DNA of 64,000 nucleotides from Limnobaculum xujianqingii (GCF_013394855.1 NZ_JABMLK010000001.1:2561501-2625500); one strand, 5' to 3'; positions 20,324-30,032 are shown, counted from the stretch's first letter. Translations and numbers: made by a program. The notes: generated from the sequence alone by a model not told the origin.

Positions 20324-20563
20324 GTCAAAAATCCTTTTATTACTTGATGATAAGAGGTTTTGTCAGTAGAGGAAAAACATAATACAGGAAGAGGTTTGGT
20401 GAAAAATAGATTAAAACGCTGACGACCGTAAGGTAAATATGGCGGTATAAACGCTCGTTACTATTGGTAACTCACTTCCCTTTATTTCTGCCAACTTCCT
20501 TAGCAGAAAACCATATCTACCAAACTATCAGAACCCGCGGACAAAAAAGCGCAGTCTGACTAA

Positions 20564-21322
20564 TTAGTACTTAAAGCCCCGATGCAAGGCAACAATTCCA
20601 CCCGTCAGGTTAAAGTAACCAACGCCGTCGAATCCAGCTTCTTCCATCATGCCTTTCAGGGTTTCCTGATCGGGATGCATACGAATGGATTCTGCTAAAT
20701 AACGATAGCTGTCGGCATCGCTTGTTACCATCTCGCCAATTTTTGGCAAAACATGGAACGAATAAGCGTCATAAGCCGTATTGAGTAGTTTCACTACCGG
20801 TTTGGAGAACTCCAGCACCAGCAGACGACCACCCGGTTTTAGCACACGGAACATTGAGCGCAGAGCCTTGTCTTTATCGGTGACGTTACGCAACCCGAAA
20901 GAGATAGTAATACAGTCGAAGTGATCGTCCGGAAAGGGTAATGCTTCAGCATTAGCCTGTACATAGTTGACGTTACCGATGATTCCCATGTCACGCAGCT
21001 TAGAGCGGCCCATTTTCAACATGGAGTCATTAATATCGGCTAAAACAACTTCTCCCTTTTCACCAACCAGACGTGAAAACTTTGCAGTTAAATCACCAGT
21101 TCCACCTGCCAGATCGAGCACTTTCTGCCCTTCACGAACTGCACTACAATCAATCGTGAATCGTTTCCAAACCCGGTGAATCCCGAATGACATTAAGTCG
21201 TTCATCAAGTCATATTTTGAAGCTACAGAATGGAAAACCTCAGCAACCATTGCGACTTTTTGATCTTTTTCTATCGTGCGGAAACCAAAGTGGGTCGTGG
21301 TTTCCTGCGTTTCGTTCATCAT
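20564..21322 (-). CDS. ubiE: Ubiquinone/menaquinone C-methyltransferase UbiE
   Basis: UbiE uses S-adenosylmethionine to C-methylate demethoxyubiquinol and demethylmenaquinol. The 252-residue protein contains motif [17 protein letters not shown], the [11 protein letters not shown] segment, [18 protein letters not shown] and [15 protein letters not shown], all as in E. coli (251). Two ATG codons are adjacent at the start. It follows rmuC by about 90 bases. In E. coli ubiJ and ubiB are directly downstream; here transcription would run into the DUF4291 gene region. Confidence 0.97.
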   Translation of the reverse strand: MMNETQETTTHFGFRTIEKDQKVAMVAEVFHSVASKYDLMNDLMSFGIHRVWKRFTIDCSAVREGQKVLDLAGGTGDLTAKFSRLVGEKGEVVLADINDSMLKMGRSKLRDMGIIGNVNYVQANAEALPFPDDHFDCITISFGLRNVTDKDKALRSMFRVLKPGGRLLVLEFSKPVVKLLNTAYDAYSFHVLPKIGEMVTSDADSYRYLAESIRMHPDQETLKGMMEEAGFDGVGYFNLTGGIVALHRGFKY

Positions 21323-21410
21323 GATTAAACCTGATTTAATAAGTCATATGAATTAATTTAGTCTACCAGAAACAATCTGAAACATACTCACCAATAACTC
21401 TTTTTTACTA

Positions 21411-22916
21411 TCATTCGGTAATATCAGAAGAATTCTCTGGTTCAGCGGTGTTATCTGGTATTTTTGATATCGATTCAGCTAAAGCCTGTTCCGATATCGC
21501 AGTATTCATCGGGCGTTTGACTTCAACCCCCAACGCTCGAAAACTTTCTACCTGCCCAATGACGTTACCCCGCCCCTGAGACAGCTTATTCATTGCCTGT
21601 CGATAATTATCCTGTGCCTTATCGAGGCTCATGCCCAGCGATGTCATATCGTCAACAAACAGCCGAAGTTTATCATACAGGCGCGCGGCCCGGTCGGCGA
21701 TCTGTTGGGCATTCTGGCTTTGATGCTCATAACGCCATAAATTACCGATGGTTCTTAACGCCACCAGCAATGTCGTTGGACTAACCAGCATAATATTGTT
21801 CTGCAATGCTTCACTGATTAATTCTGGCTGCCTGTCGATGGCTAACAGGAAAGCAGGTTCTACCGGAATAAACATCAGTACATAATCTAAAGAGCGTAAT
21901 CCCGGAAGCTGGTGATAATCTTTACGACTGAGCAAACGGATATGCGACTTGATGGAAGCAATATGCTCATGCAACGCCTGGCTGCGTTCCTGCTCGTCAT
22001 CACTGTTAAAATAGCGCTCGTAACTTACCAGCGACATCTTAGCATCAATAACAACATCTTTCCCCTGTGGGAGATGTACGATCACATCCGGCTGCTGGCG
22101 GTTGCCCTCTTCACCCTTCATATTAACCTGAGTCTGATACTCATGGCCTTCACGTAAACCCGACGCTTCCAGTACCCGACTGAGCACCACTTCGCCCCAG
22201 TTCCCTTGGGTCTTATTATCCCCTTTCAGGGCTTTGGTCAGGTTTAGCGCCTCCCGGGCCATTTGAGCGTTCAGTTGCTGTAGATTGCGGATCTCATGGG
22301 TCAGCGTATGACGTTCCCGCGCTTCCTGCCCATAGCTGTCCTGTACCTGACGGCGAAAACCGTCCAACTGCTCATACAGAGGAAGTAATAGCCGATCGAG
22401 GCTCTGGCGGTTTTGTTCGTCCACCTTACGTCCATTCTGCTCAAAAATACGATTGGCTAAGTTTTCAAACTGTACGGTTAATCGCTGTTCGCTGCTAATT
22501 AGCAAACGCTGCTTCTCTTCAGAAGCAAAGCGGGTCTCTTCCAGGCGGGTGGACATCTCCCGCAGCTCTACCTCCAGAGAATTATTAATACCCTGAAGGC
22601 TGCGTAATTCCTGATTTAACCGTTCGCACTCTTCATGCCATAGCGTCTGCTGCTGGGCTTTTTCCTGCAGCGCAGCCAGACGGGCATACAGATCGCGCAG
22701 ATCCAACTGCCCTTTTTGCAGCTCCTGCTGTTGAATTTTACGTTCTGATTGTAACTGTTGATTATCTGAATCCGCCTGATCCAACTGTGCGGTCAGCAAT
22801 GCGATTTGGTTTTCCTGCTGCAGACTATGGCGCTGGTTATAAATTGCCATTACCAGTCCGCCCAGTAATAACCCTGCCAGCGCAGCAGCAAAAATCATCA
22901 TCAAGCTGTTATCCAC
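21411..22916 (-). CDS. rmuC: DNA recombination protein RmuC
   Basis: RmuC limits recombination at inverted repeats and has a nuclease-like core. The 501-residue protein has an N-terminal membrane helix (LMMIFAAALAGLLLGGLVMAIY), a long coiled coil from about residue 30 to 190 rich in Q, E and L, and the conserved core with GNWGEVVLSRVLEASGLREG, DVVIDAKMSLVSYE and DYVLMFIPVEPAF. Its placement upstream of ubiE is the usual one. No clear terminator separates the two. Confidence 0.95.
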   Translation of the reverse strand: MDNSLMMIFAAALAGLLLGGLVMAIYNQRHSLQQENQIALLTAQLDQADSDNQQLQSERKIQQQELQKGQLDLRDLYARLAALQEKAQQQTLWHEECERLNQELRSLQGINNSLEVELREMSTRLEETRFASEEKQRLLISSEQRLTVQFENLANRIFEQNGRKVDEQNRQSLDRLLLPLYEQLDGFRRQVQDSYGQEARERHTLTHEIRNLQQLNAQMAREALNLTKALKGDNKTQGNWGEVVLSRVLEASGLREGHEYQTQVNMKGEEGNRQQPDVIVHLPQGKDVVIDAKMSLVSYERYFNSDDEQERSQALHEHIASIKSHIRLLSRKDYHQLPGLRSLDYVLMFIPVEPAFLLAIDRQPELISEALQNNIMLVSPTTLLVALRTIGNLWRYEHQSQNAQQIADRAARLYDKLRLFVDDMTSLGMSLDKAQDNYRQAMNKLSQGRGNVIGQVESFRALGVEVKRPMNTAISEQALAESISKIPDNTAEPENSSDITE

Positions 22917-23046
22917 CGCGCCTCCGGCTTTTGATATACATGCATCACAAATTAATAAGCGTTAAAAGTAAGAGAATACTGTATAAATGTCCAGATTGTT
23001 TTGGCTGATTATGCGTAATTGTTCCCATTATCTATAAGCAGAATGG

Positions 23047-23580
23047 CTAAAAGCGCAGATAATGAGCAATCCATTGAATACCAAAGGCTCCGGGAGCTAA
23101 GATTAGAAAACCCCACAGCATAGCGGAGGTCAGATTAACTATCTGGAATGACTTCAGCGGCATCTCGCAAATACCAGCAACCAGCGGCACTGTAGCGCGA
23201 AAAGGACCAAAAAAGCGGCCAACAAATACCCCAATGGTTCCCCAGCGATCAAAAAAGTGCTGACCGCGCACCAGCATTTGTGGATTACGCGATAGTGGCC
23301 AGATATGTGCAATGCGTTCTTTATAACGCCACCCCAACCAGTAAGATATCCAGTCGCCAAAAAAAGCACCAAGAGATGCAGCAATCCATATAGGCCAGAA
23401 AGCGATACCGCTCTCACCAATAATTGCACCAATACCGATCAGGATAACCGTGGCAGGAATCAGCAAAGAGAGAAAAGCAATGGATTCACCAAATGCCAGA
23501 AAAAAAACAATAGGAGCGCCCCACGCCTGATGGTCGCGGACAAAATTCATGGTCGATGTGATGATATAGTCAAGGGTCAC
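23047..23580 (-). CDS. DedA-family inner membrane protein
   Basis: DedA proteins are small multi-helix inner membrane proteins linked to lipid carrier recycling and envelope homeostasis. The product has the family hallmarks ESIAFLSLLIPATVILIGIG, the GDWISYWLGWRYKERI loop and FVGRFFGPFRATVPLVAG. The frame is open to 23637, but the GTG at 23580 has GGGAG upstream and begins TLDYIITSTMNF like relatives (177 residues). Which DedA paralogue this is cannot be decided by eye. It lies downstream of the sensor kinase past a terminator. Confidence 0.85.
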   Translation of the reverse strand: MTLDYIITSTMNFVRDHQAWGAPIVFFLAFGESIAFLSLLIPATVILIGIGAIIGESGIAFWPIWIAASLGAFFGDWISYWLGWRYKERIAHIWPLSRNPQMLVRGQHFFDRWGTIGVFVGRFFGPFRATVPLVAGICEMPLKSFQIVNLTSAMLWGFLILAPGAFGIQWIAHYLRF

Positions 23581-23700
23581 ACAACTACTCCCGTTTTTAA
23601 CTCTCTCATTTAGCAAGATACCAACAGCAAAAAGCAATACTCTTTTGATTTTTATACATTATACAACATGCTTATACATACCAGATAAGTACCATAAAAA

Positions 23701-23720
23701 AACCGGGTGAATCCCCGGCT
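23701..23720 (-). terminator. Terminator of the btsS-like gene
   Basis: A GC-rich hairpin (CCGGG with CCCGG) is followed on the minus strand by eight T residues, 28 bases past the stop of the sensor kinase gene. Confidence 0.7.
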
Positions 23721-23747
23721 TCTTTTGTCATTAATAACGTCAATTAC

Positions 23748-25493
23748 TTAAGCCGCCGGCTTGGCCTCTGACGCTATACTAAGCATATCTTCACCGCCAA
23801 TAGCCGGAACACGAATAGTAACGCGCGTATAAACTTCCGACTGACTTTCCACCGTCACGCCATAGTCATAGCCGTGACGGGCCTTAATGCGACGATCCAC
23901 CAGATTCATACCCAAACCGTCACCGTTTGGTCTTGGATAGTAATTACCCGCGTTATCCTCCACCAATAAAACCAGTGCCGGATGGTGAAGGCCAGTAGTA
24001 TCAAAATAGCCTTTAATGCTGATATGACCTTCCGTCAGCATCTGAGAGGTTCCGTGCTTAATGGCATTTTCCACAATAGGTTGTAAAGAGAATGCAGGTA
24101 AAGAGAGAGGTAATAGTGCATCCGGTATATCAATATCAACGGTTAATCGATCGGCAAAACGCGCCTTTTCAATTTCCAGATAGGCATTGATGTGCTCTAA
24201 CTCATCACTCAGGCTAACTTCATCATTACTGCGCTTTAAGTTCTTACGGAAGAAAGTGGAGAGTGATAGCACCAGACGACGGGCATGACCGGGATCTTTG
24301 CGAATTACCGCAGATAGCGTATTTAACGCATTAAACAGAAAATGGGGGTTAACCTGCGCATGGAGTAGTTTAATCTCCGATTGCGCCAACAATTGCCTCT
24401 GCTGTTCCAGGGTTCCCGTCAGGATTTGTGCCGATAGCAAATGAGCAATCCCTTCCCCTAACGTTCGGTTAATGGAGGAGAACAGCCGACTTTTCGGTTC
24501 ATACAGCTTAATGGTTCCAATAACAGTCCTTTCAGCACCACGTAACGGAATTACTAACGTTGAGCCCAGTTTGCAGTTAGGCGTAATCGAACAGGCATAG
24601 TGAACTTCGTTACCATCTGCATACACCACTTGGTTATTCTCAATGGCTTTATGAGTATGGTGAGAGGTAATTAGCGTGCCGGGAATATGGTGATCGTCAC
24701 CAATACCAATAAACGCCAGCAGTTTTTCCCGGTCAGTAATCGCCACAGCACCAACGCCAAGTTCTTCATACAAAATTTGAGCTACCCGCATGCTGTTTTT
24801 CTGGTTAAACCCTTGCCGCAGAACCCCTTCCGATCGGGCCGCAATCTTCAAGGCTTTGGCAGAAAACGCAGTGGTGTACTTCTCAAAAATCGCTCGCCGG
24901 TCTAACAGGATACGCATAAACATCGCCGCACCCACCGAGTTAGCAATCATCATCGGTAATGCAATATCGTTTACCAGATGTACCGCCTGAGAGAATGGTC
25001 GGGCAATCAGTAAGATAATCAGCATTTGCAGTGCTTCGGCAAACAGCGTAATAGCCGCAACGGTCAGTGGCTGAAAAAGAAGATCCATACGATTGTGGCG
25101 AACCAAATAGCGGTGTAATAAGCCTCCCACTAAACCTTCCACAATAGTAGATAACATACAAGCCGTTGCCGTCATACCGCCCATGGAATAGCGATGCAAA
25201 CCACCGGTTAAGCCGACAAAAAATCCAACCGATGGCCCACCCAATACACCACCTAAAACAGCTCCCATAGCTCGGGTATTAGCAATAGAATCATCAATCT
25301 GCAGGCCGAAATAGGTTCCCATAATGCAGAACATAGAAAAGGTGAAGTAACACAACAATTTATGGGGAAGGCGAATGGTAACCTGCATTAACGGAATAAA
25401 CAGCGGCGTTTTACTCAGCAGATAGGCAATAACCAGATAAACGCACATTTGCTGTAACAAAGATAAAATGAGGTCAATCTGACTAATTTCCAT
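23748..25493 (-). CDS. btsS: BtsS (YehU)-like sensor histidine kinase
   Basis: The 581-residue protein closely follows E. coli BtsS, the pyruvate-sensing LytS-type kinase. Residues 1-205 form the multi-helix 5TM-LYT sensor (QQMCVYLVIAYLLSKTPLF, LGGPSVGFFVGLTGGLHRYSMGGM). A GAF-like region follows (VGAVAITDREKLLAFIGIGDD), then the His kinase box HAQVNPHFLFNALNTL and the ATPase part with DNAGNYYPRPNGDGLGMNLVD. The usual partner response regulator BtsR, encoded directly downstream in E. coli, is absent here; a terminator and a DedA gene follow. The regulator may be elsewhere in the genome. Confidence 0.9.
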   Translation of the reverse strand: MEISQIDLILSLLQQMCVYLVIAYLLSKTPLFIPLMQVTIRLPHKLLCYFTFSMFCIMGTYFGLQIDDSIANTRAMGAVLGGVLGGPSVGFFVGLTGGLHRYSMGGMTATACMLSTIVEGLVGGLLHRYLVRHNRMDLLFQPLTVAAITLFAEALQMLIILLIARPFSQAVHLVNDIALPMMIANSVGAAMFMRILLDRRAIFEKYTTAFSAKALKIAARSEGVLRQGFNQKNSMRVAQILYEELGVGAVAITDREKLLAFIGIGDDHHIPGTLITSHHTHKAIENNQVVYADGNEVHYACSITPNCKLGSTLVIPLRGAERTVIGTIKLYEPKSRLFSSINRTLGEGIAHLLSAQILTGTLEQQRQLLAQSEIKLLHAQVNPHFLFNALNTLSAVIRKDPGHARRLVLSLSTFFRKNLKRSNDEVSLSDELEHINAYLEIEKARFADRLTVDIDIPDALLPLSLPAFSLQPIVENAIKHGTSQMLTEGHISIKGYFDTTGLHHPALVLLVEDNAGNYYPRPNGDGLGMNLVDRRIKARHGYDYGVTVESQSEVYTRVTIRVPAIGGEDMLSIASEAKPAA

Positions 25494-25634
25494 GGGGTGT
25501 CTTTCTCTGCGTGATTAACAGCGGTTCGCTGACTATTCTAACATCAGTTGTTAATTATCCCCGCATTTTTACACGATCGCGTTATCTTGAGATAGACCCT
25601 GGTCCAGTAAAGGACGCTTTCAATCAAAATAGAT

Positions 25635-25730
25635 AAAAAAAAGCCAGCACGCGGCTGGCTAAAATAAACACTGGAAGCAATGTGAGCAATGTCGTGCTTT
25701 CCCGAGGTGAGCATGAATGACCGCCTCTTG
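25635..25730 (-). ncRNA. ryhB: RyhB iron-responsive small RNA
   Basis: RyhB is the Hfq-dependent RNA made in iron shortage that represses mRNAs of iron-using proteins. The minus strand from about 25700 contains AAAGCACGACATTGCTCACA and then TTGCTTCCAGT, identical to the seed-bearing core of E. coli RyhB. It ends in the hairpin 25642-25660 (AGCCAGC/GCTGGCT) followed by eight T, again as in RyhB. The 5' end at about 25730 is set by comparison with the 30 bases preceding the core in E. coli. A Fur box lies immediately upstream. The 5' portion differs from E. coli. Confidence 0.93.
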
Positions 25731-25740
25731 AAAAGATGTA

Positions 25741-25759
25741 AATAATAATCATTATCAAT
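25741..25759 (-). promoter_or_regulatory. Fur box in the ryhB promoter
   Basis: On the minus strand the sequence ATTGATAATGATTATTATT matches the 19-bp Fur consensus closely. It begins about 10 bases upstream of the inferred RyhB start, over the promoter, so iron-loaded Fur would block transcription. Confidence 0.85.
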
Positions 25760-26032
25760 ACACTCTGTAAAGCTCTTTTTTACTAAAATGAAAATATTTC
25801 TCATTTAAATTATAATATCATTATTTTTCAATTTGATAGATGGCATAATTTCCCCTATTTCTTCTAAGGAGATAGTTTGAAACTCTGGCTATCCTACTGT
25901 TCATGATTCATTAAATGATAAAAGTTAGTCACTTTTTGAATTGAAGCAGTACATATTTTAACCATTATGAATTCACAACTGCTAAAATAGACTAATGGTT
26001 ACTTAATTTATCTGTAGATAAGGAGTGCGGTC

Positions 26033-26299
26033 ATGGCAAGCGGATGGGCAGCAGACGGTGCCGTACAGGATCAAATTGACAGCACCATCTCAGATGCTGT
26101 CGCCAAAGCACGTTCTCAATTACATAACGGTGAAAGTGCAACTCACTGTCTGGAGTGTGGTGATCCCATTCCACAGGCCAGAAGAGATGCCCTTCCCGGC
26201 GTTCAATATTGTCTGACCTGCCAGACCGAGTTGGATAAGAAAAACCTGCATCAGGCTGGCTATAATCGCCGTGGAAGTAAAGATAGTCAGCTAAGATAA
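26033..26299 (+). CDS. ybiI: DksA/TraR-type zinc finger protein YbiI
   Basis: The 88-residue protein equals E. coli YbiI in length and reads MASGWAADGAV at the start and GYNRRGSKDSQLR at the end, both conserved. A C4 zinc finger is formed by C39, C42, C60 and C63 around the GDPIPQARRDALPGVQYC segment. It is a small member of the DksA/TraR family; whether it binds RNA polymerase is unknown. AAGGAG precedes the ATG. It lies next to ryhB, but transcribed away from it. Confidence 0.93.
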   Translation: MASGWAADGAVQDQIDSTISDAVAKARSQLHNGESATHCLECGDPIPQARRDALPGVQYCLTCQTELDKKNLHQAGYNRRGSKDSQLR

Positions 26300-26316
26300 C
26301 TGCGACTGTCGGTTCC

Positions 26317-27558
26317 TTATCCTTCATCTGTCGCTTCCTTCACCGGAACAACCACACCCAGTTTTGATACCAGCAGCAGGCTAATGCACAAAGGTATAAC
26401 CAACAGCAATAACGCATTCTTCACGCCAAACGCATTCGCCAGAAAGCCCAGTAACGGCGGCCCGGTTAACAAAGAGCAATAACCTATCGCCGCCACTACC
26501 GCGATGCGGGAAGCAGCATGTCGAGGCTCATCAGCAGCGGCACTCATCCCCACTGGAAAACCTAATGCACAGCCTATTCCCCATAGCAAAATACCCGGTA
26601 GCGCCATAGATAAGTTCGGTGAAAAACCAAAAATCATTAGACCGGTGATGCTAAGCACAGTACATACGCGCAATACGACTACTCGCCCATACTTATCAAT
26701 CAGCAGGCCACCAAACCAACGCATACTGGTCATCGCTGCTACAAACAGTGCCAGCGTCATGGACCCCATCCATCCGGCGGGTTCAACGCCATCAAGGGTA
26801 AACCCAGTGACAACACCCAATGGGAGCCAGTCAAAAGCCGCACCCTCCAGTAATGACGTTGCCAGCACGGTAAAACCAATGGCTAAAGTACGCCATTCCA
26901 GCCAGGCGGCAAAAGGATTACTTCTTGGTTGGTTTTCCGTATGTTCTACAGCATGATAACGGGTACCCGCCGAAAGATAACGGCTACTGCACCAGAGCAA
27001 AAGTACGGCTGCGCCGACCACCAACAGTAACAGCGGTAGGGTAAATCCAACCTGTAAAAACTCCAGCAATGCACCACAGGCAGCGCCAGTAACGGTCCCA
27101 AACGAAAAACAGGCGTGCAGTTTAGGCATAATGGTATATCCCAATCGCTGCTCAACCTGAGTTCCCTCCAGATTCATTGCCACATCGCACAGGCTAAACC
27201 CAAAGCCAAAAATAAACAGACCGCCGCCCAAAAGCCATTGGCTGGGTAACAGAGCCGATACCGCAACACTCCCCATGCCTAGCGAAAAAACCAGGGCAGA
27301 TAACATCACAGTAAAGGCACTGCTAAAGCGGCTGGTTATCCAACCGGCAATAATCAGTGCAGTTAACGACCCTGCCGCAGCACAAAGAAAAAATAGCCCC
27401 ATTTGAGCAGAGTTAATGGAGAAAATACTCATCACTAAAGGAATACGGGCAGCCCAGCTGGCAAACACAAATCCGCAAAGAAAAAATGTCAGAAACACCG
27501 CATATTTTGCGCGAATGGCCCCATGAGATGGGGTGATGTCAGGTAGTGTTGAAGTCAT
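26317..27558 (-). CDS. MFS transporter, YbjJ-like
   Basis: A 413-residue, 12-helix major facilitator. The first half contains FLCGFVFASWAARIPL and the loop 2-3 region; the midpoint is marked by the hydrophilic stretch HAVEHTENQPRSN. EGAAFDWLPLGVV and FGGLLIDKYGRVVVLRV in the second half resemble E. coli YbjJ, a transporter of poorly known substrate. A LysR-type regulator is encoded divergently 209 bases away and probably controls it. It is convergent with ybiI, with only 17 bases between them. Confidence 0.85.
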   Translation of the reverse strand: MTSTLPDITPSHGAIRAKYAVFLTFFLCGFVFASWAARIPLVMSIFSINSAQMGLFFLCAAAGSLTALIIAGWITSRFSSAFTVMLSALVFSLGMGSVAVSALLPSQWLLGGGLFIFGFGFSLCDVAMNLEGTQVEQRLGYTIMPKLHACFSFGTVTGAACGALLEFLQVGFTLPLLLLVVGAAVLLLWCSSRYLSAGTRYHAVEHTENQPRSNPFAAWLEWRTLAIGFTVLATSLLEGAAFDWLPLGVVTGFTLDGVEPAGWMGSMTLALFVAAMTSMRWFGGLLIDKYGRVVVLRVCTVLSITGLMIFGFSPNLSMALPGILLWGIGCALGFPVGMSAAADEPRHAASRIAVVAAIGYCSLLTGPPLLGFLANAFGVKNALLLLVIPLCISLLLVSKLGVVVPVKEATDEG

Positions 27559-27767
27559 AAATTCGCCCGAGTCCGTTTAATTATTTAGCATCAGCTTTAC
27601 ATAGTCTATGGTTCTCATTTTTCACAATCAAAACAAATCGGCACATTCAGGCCGATGTTTCGGTGTTTCTGCTTCACCATTGCGCCAAAGTTACATAAAG
27701 TGTTTCATACTTTCGGGATGACTAAAAACTATCGTTTAGTCAGTGCAGAAAAAACGGGTGGTTTATA

Positions 27768-28676
27768 ATGGATCGGTTCACCAGCATGTCAGTTTTTGTT
27801 GCTGTAGTAGAAAAAGGAAGCTTTGTTGCGGCGGCAGAGGCCATGAAGATCTCCCCCACCATGGTAGGAAAACATATTTCTGCCCTTGAACATGCATTAA
27901 AAACCAAACTCCTGGTTCGCACTACCCGTCGTCAGGGACTGACTGAAGCCGGTCAACTCTATTATCAACACAGTCGCCGAATTGTTGATGATATGACTAA
28001 AGTAGAAACTCTGGTGCATTCCCTGAAAACAACTCCTACTGGTCGCCTGAAGATCACTGCTCCTTATGCTTTTGGTAACCATATTCTGATACCGCTTATC
28101 AGTCAGTTTCTGGAGCTGTATCCGGAGATCAATATTGAGATAGAACTGGCTGACCGCAAAGTTAACCTGATTGAAGAAGGGTTCGATTTTGCCTTTCGCA
28201 TTGGTGAGATTGTTGATGAACGGCTGGTGGCAAAAGCACTGCCGGACTACGAAATGGTACTGGCTGCCACGCCAGACTATCTGGAAAAGCACGGGACTCC
28301 TGATACTCCACAAGCCCTACGCCACCACAACTGTCTGGGGTATAACCAACATCAGAGTGAAAAGCTTTGGCAGTCCATTGGGATTACACCAAACGAAGGG
28401 GAATCTCTCCCATCCCGTCTGGTGATCAACTCAGGCGAAGGCGCACGTCAGGCTGCACTGATGAATTTTACTATTGTGTTGCAATCCAAAGTCATTCTGG
28501 AACAGGACCTGCTCAATGGACGCTTGGTCAGAGTACTACCGGAATTCTCTTTGCCTTCTTACCCCATGCATCTGGTCTACCTGCCACAAAAAGAGATGCC
28601 ACTAAAAACCGAAGCATTCATTAGCTTTATGATGGAAAAACTATGGCAACGGATGATGACGCTCTCTCATTTGTAA
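27768..28676 (+). CDS. LysR-family transcriptional regulator
   Basis: The 302-residue protein has an N-terminal winged helix-turn-helix (MDRFTSMSVFVAVVEKGSFV then AAAEAMKISPTMVGKHISALE) and a periplasmic-binding-protein-like effector domain from about residue 90 (GRLKITAPYAFG). The sequence is of the AaeR/DsdC-like subgroup that often controls a divergent transporter. The divergent neighbour is the MFS gene at 26317-27558, the likely target. No ribosome binding site of good quality precedes the ATG. Confidence 0.88.
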   Translation: MDRFTSMSVFVAVVEKGSFVAAAEAMKISPTMVGKHISALEHALKTKLLVRTTRRQGLTEAGQLYYQHSRRIVDDMTKVETLVHSLKTTPTGRLKITAPYAFGNHILIPLISQFLELYPEINIEIELADRKVNLIEEGFDFAFRIGEIVDERLVAKALPDYEMVLAATPDYLEKHGTPDTPQALRHHNCLGYNQHQSEKLWQSIGITPNEGESLPSRLVINSGEGARQAALMNFTIVLQSKVILEQDLLNGRLVRVLPEFSLPSYPMHLVYLPQKEMPLKTEAFISFMMEKLWQRMMTLSHL

Positions 28677-28682
28677 TTAAAA

Positions 28683-29573
28683 CTATGGCATCAGACTATC
28701 GGTAAAGCGGCGAATTGCCGCCAGTTGACTGGCGTTATAACTACACTGCCCCACTTCAATTTTCGGCTTATTATGCCCGTGAAAATCACTGCCGCAGGTC
28801 ACATGAAGATTTTGGTTTAGTGCAAAATCATACAACCATGCCGCCAACTCTGGCGTGTGATAGCTGGAAAATACCTCAATACCCATTACGCCAATTTTCT
28901 GCATGCCGCTGAGTACTTCCTGATATTGCTGCTTAATATTGGCACCGATGTGAGCTATAACCGGGGTGCCTCCGTTGCTACGGATAACATCCACCATCTG
29001 TTCCATAGCCGGGTAACTCACCGGGATATAACAAGGGCGATCTGCGCCAAAAAAGTCCCAATAGAAATTGATCAACGGCATATCCGAACGTGGACCACCA
29101 GAACGGTAAGGATGCAGCAATGGGTTATCCTGATTACGTTCATCTGCCAGAATCACTTCTGCCATCTGCTCTTCCTGAGGAACCCGTTCACCGGCAAGTT
29201 CGGCCAGAGCATCCTCATCAACAATCAAACCGCAATGGCGCAATACTTCTATCTTTTTCGGTGCCAGCTGTCGCTGTAACTCACTAAAATTGCGATGTAT
29301 CTGTGAAAAATCATCGCTGGGTGTAAAACCATACCCCAGTAAATGATAATTTCGCCCGTTAAAGGTACAGTCAATTTCAATACCGGATATGGTTCTCAAA
29401 GTACTATCGGCTAAAGCGCAGGCCTCTGCTACAGAGTCAGCGGAGTTATGGTCGGTCACTGCCAGCGTAGTAATGCCATGTGCCTTACAGCGAGATATTA
29501 ATTCTGCTACCGGCAAATCTGCATCATCGCTGTAGTTTGAATGCATATGAAGATCGATCTTTTCTTCCATCAT
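28683..29573 (-). CDS. PHP-domain metal-dependent phosphoesterase
   Basis: The 296-residue protein is a PHP phosphoesterase: DLHMHSNYSDDAD at 7-19 supplies the first metal ligands, VTDHNSADSV the next, PVIAHIGANI and GSDFHGHNKPKIEVG the last. It is related to the YciV/RNase AM group (nucleoside bisphosphate phosphatase and 5'-end RNA exonuclease) but is divergent in the middle region, so substrate is not assigned. The gene converges on the LysR gene with six bases between the stops. Confidence 0.82.
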   Translation of the reverse strand: MMEEKIDLHMHSNYSDDADLPVAELISRCKAHGITTLAVTDHNSADSVAEACALADSTLRTISGIEIDCTFNGRNYHLLGYGFTPSDDFSQIHRNFSELQRQLAPKKIEVLRHCGLIVDEDALAELAGERVPQEEQMAEVILADERNQDNPLLHPYRSGGPRSDMPLINFYWDFFGADRPCYIPVSYPAMEQMVDVIRSNGGTPVIAHIGANIKQQYQEVLSGMQKIGVMGIEVFSSYHTPELAAWLYDFALNQNLHVTCGSDFHGHNKPKIEVGQCSYNASQLAAIRRFTDSLMP

Positions 29574-30032
29574 AAATAATGACTCCTGAATAACGTCGGG
29601 ACAACACAGTGTCCATACCTATGGCCTGGCTAAATGTTATTCAGGAAAATAGCATATCAATATGAAATGAAAAGCCGGGAGTATTCGCCCGTGGGTGGAT
29701 TAAACACTAGTGGTGTTTTCTGCTGTTACCATTATTTACTCTCGATTTACCATGCAGAAGAGCTATTACAGATAGCACACCAAAAATAAGGCTCAGACCA
29801 GCATAAATGGGTACCTACTAAGATATTAAAAAACACTCAGTTTAGCCCAGTAGTTAAGTAGAAATATCCTATCTGCTTGTTATTGAAATCAAAGAAGATA
29901 TTTTTCATAGCAAGTTCAGCATATACCTATAAGATATTCTCTCAACCGAATCAAAATAGTCGATGTACTTTTTGTTATGACAGTTACAGTTGCTGAAGTA
30001 TTCGGGGTTTCCCACCAGATGCAGGATGGATC
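29574..30032. other. Gene-free stretch upstream of the second UbiB-like gene
   Basis: About 460 AT-rich bases. The minus strand between 29709 and 29813 encodes an uninterrupted 35-codon hydrophobic stretch (IYAGLSLIFGVLSVIALL) without a start codon, possibly a gene remnant. A small palindrome, AACACTAGTGGTGTT, lies at 29703-29717. No functional gene is supported. Confidence 0.45.

Noticed and set aside
25544..25804. 86-codon minus-strand ORF over the ryhB locus
   Set aside because: It overlaps the whole RNA, its terminator and the Fur box; the composition is explained by ryhB.
25877..25906. Nine-codon TTG-started ORF behind a good AAGGAG site upstream of ybiI
   Set aside because: Too short to support without conservation; could be a chance match in AT-rich sequence.
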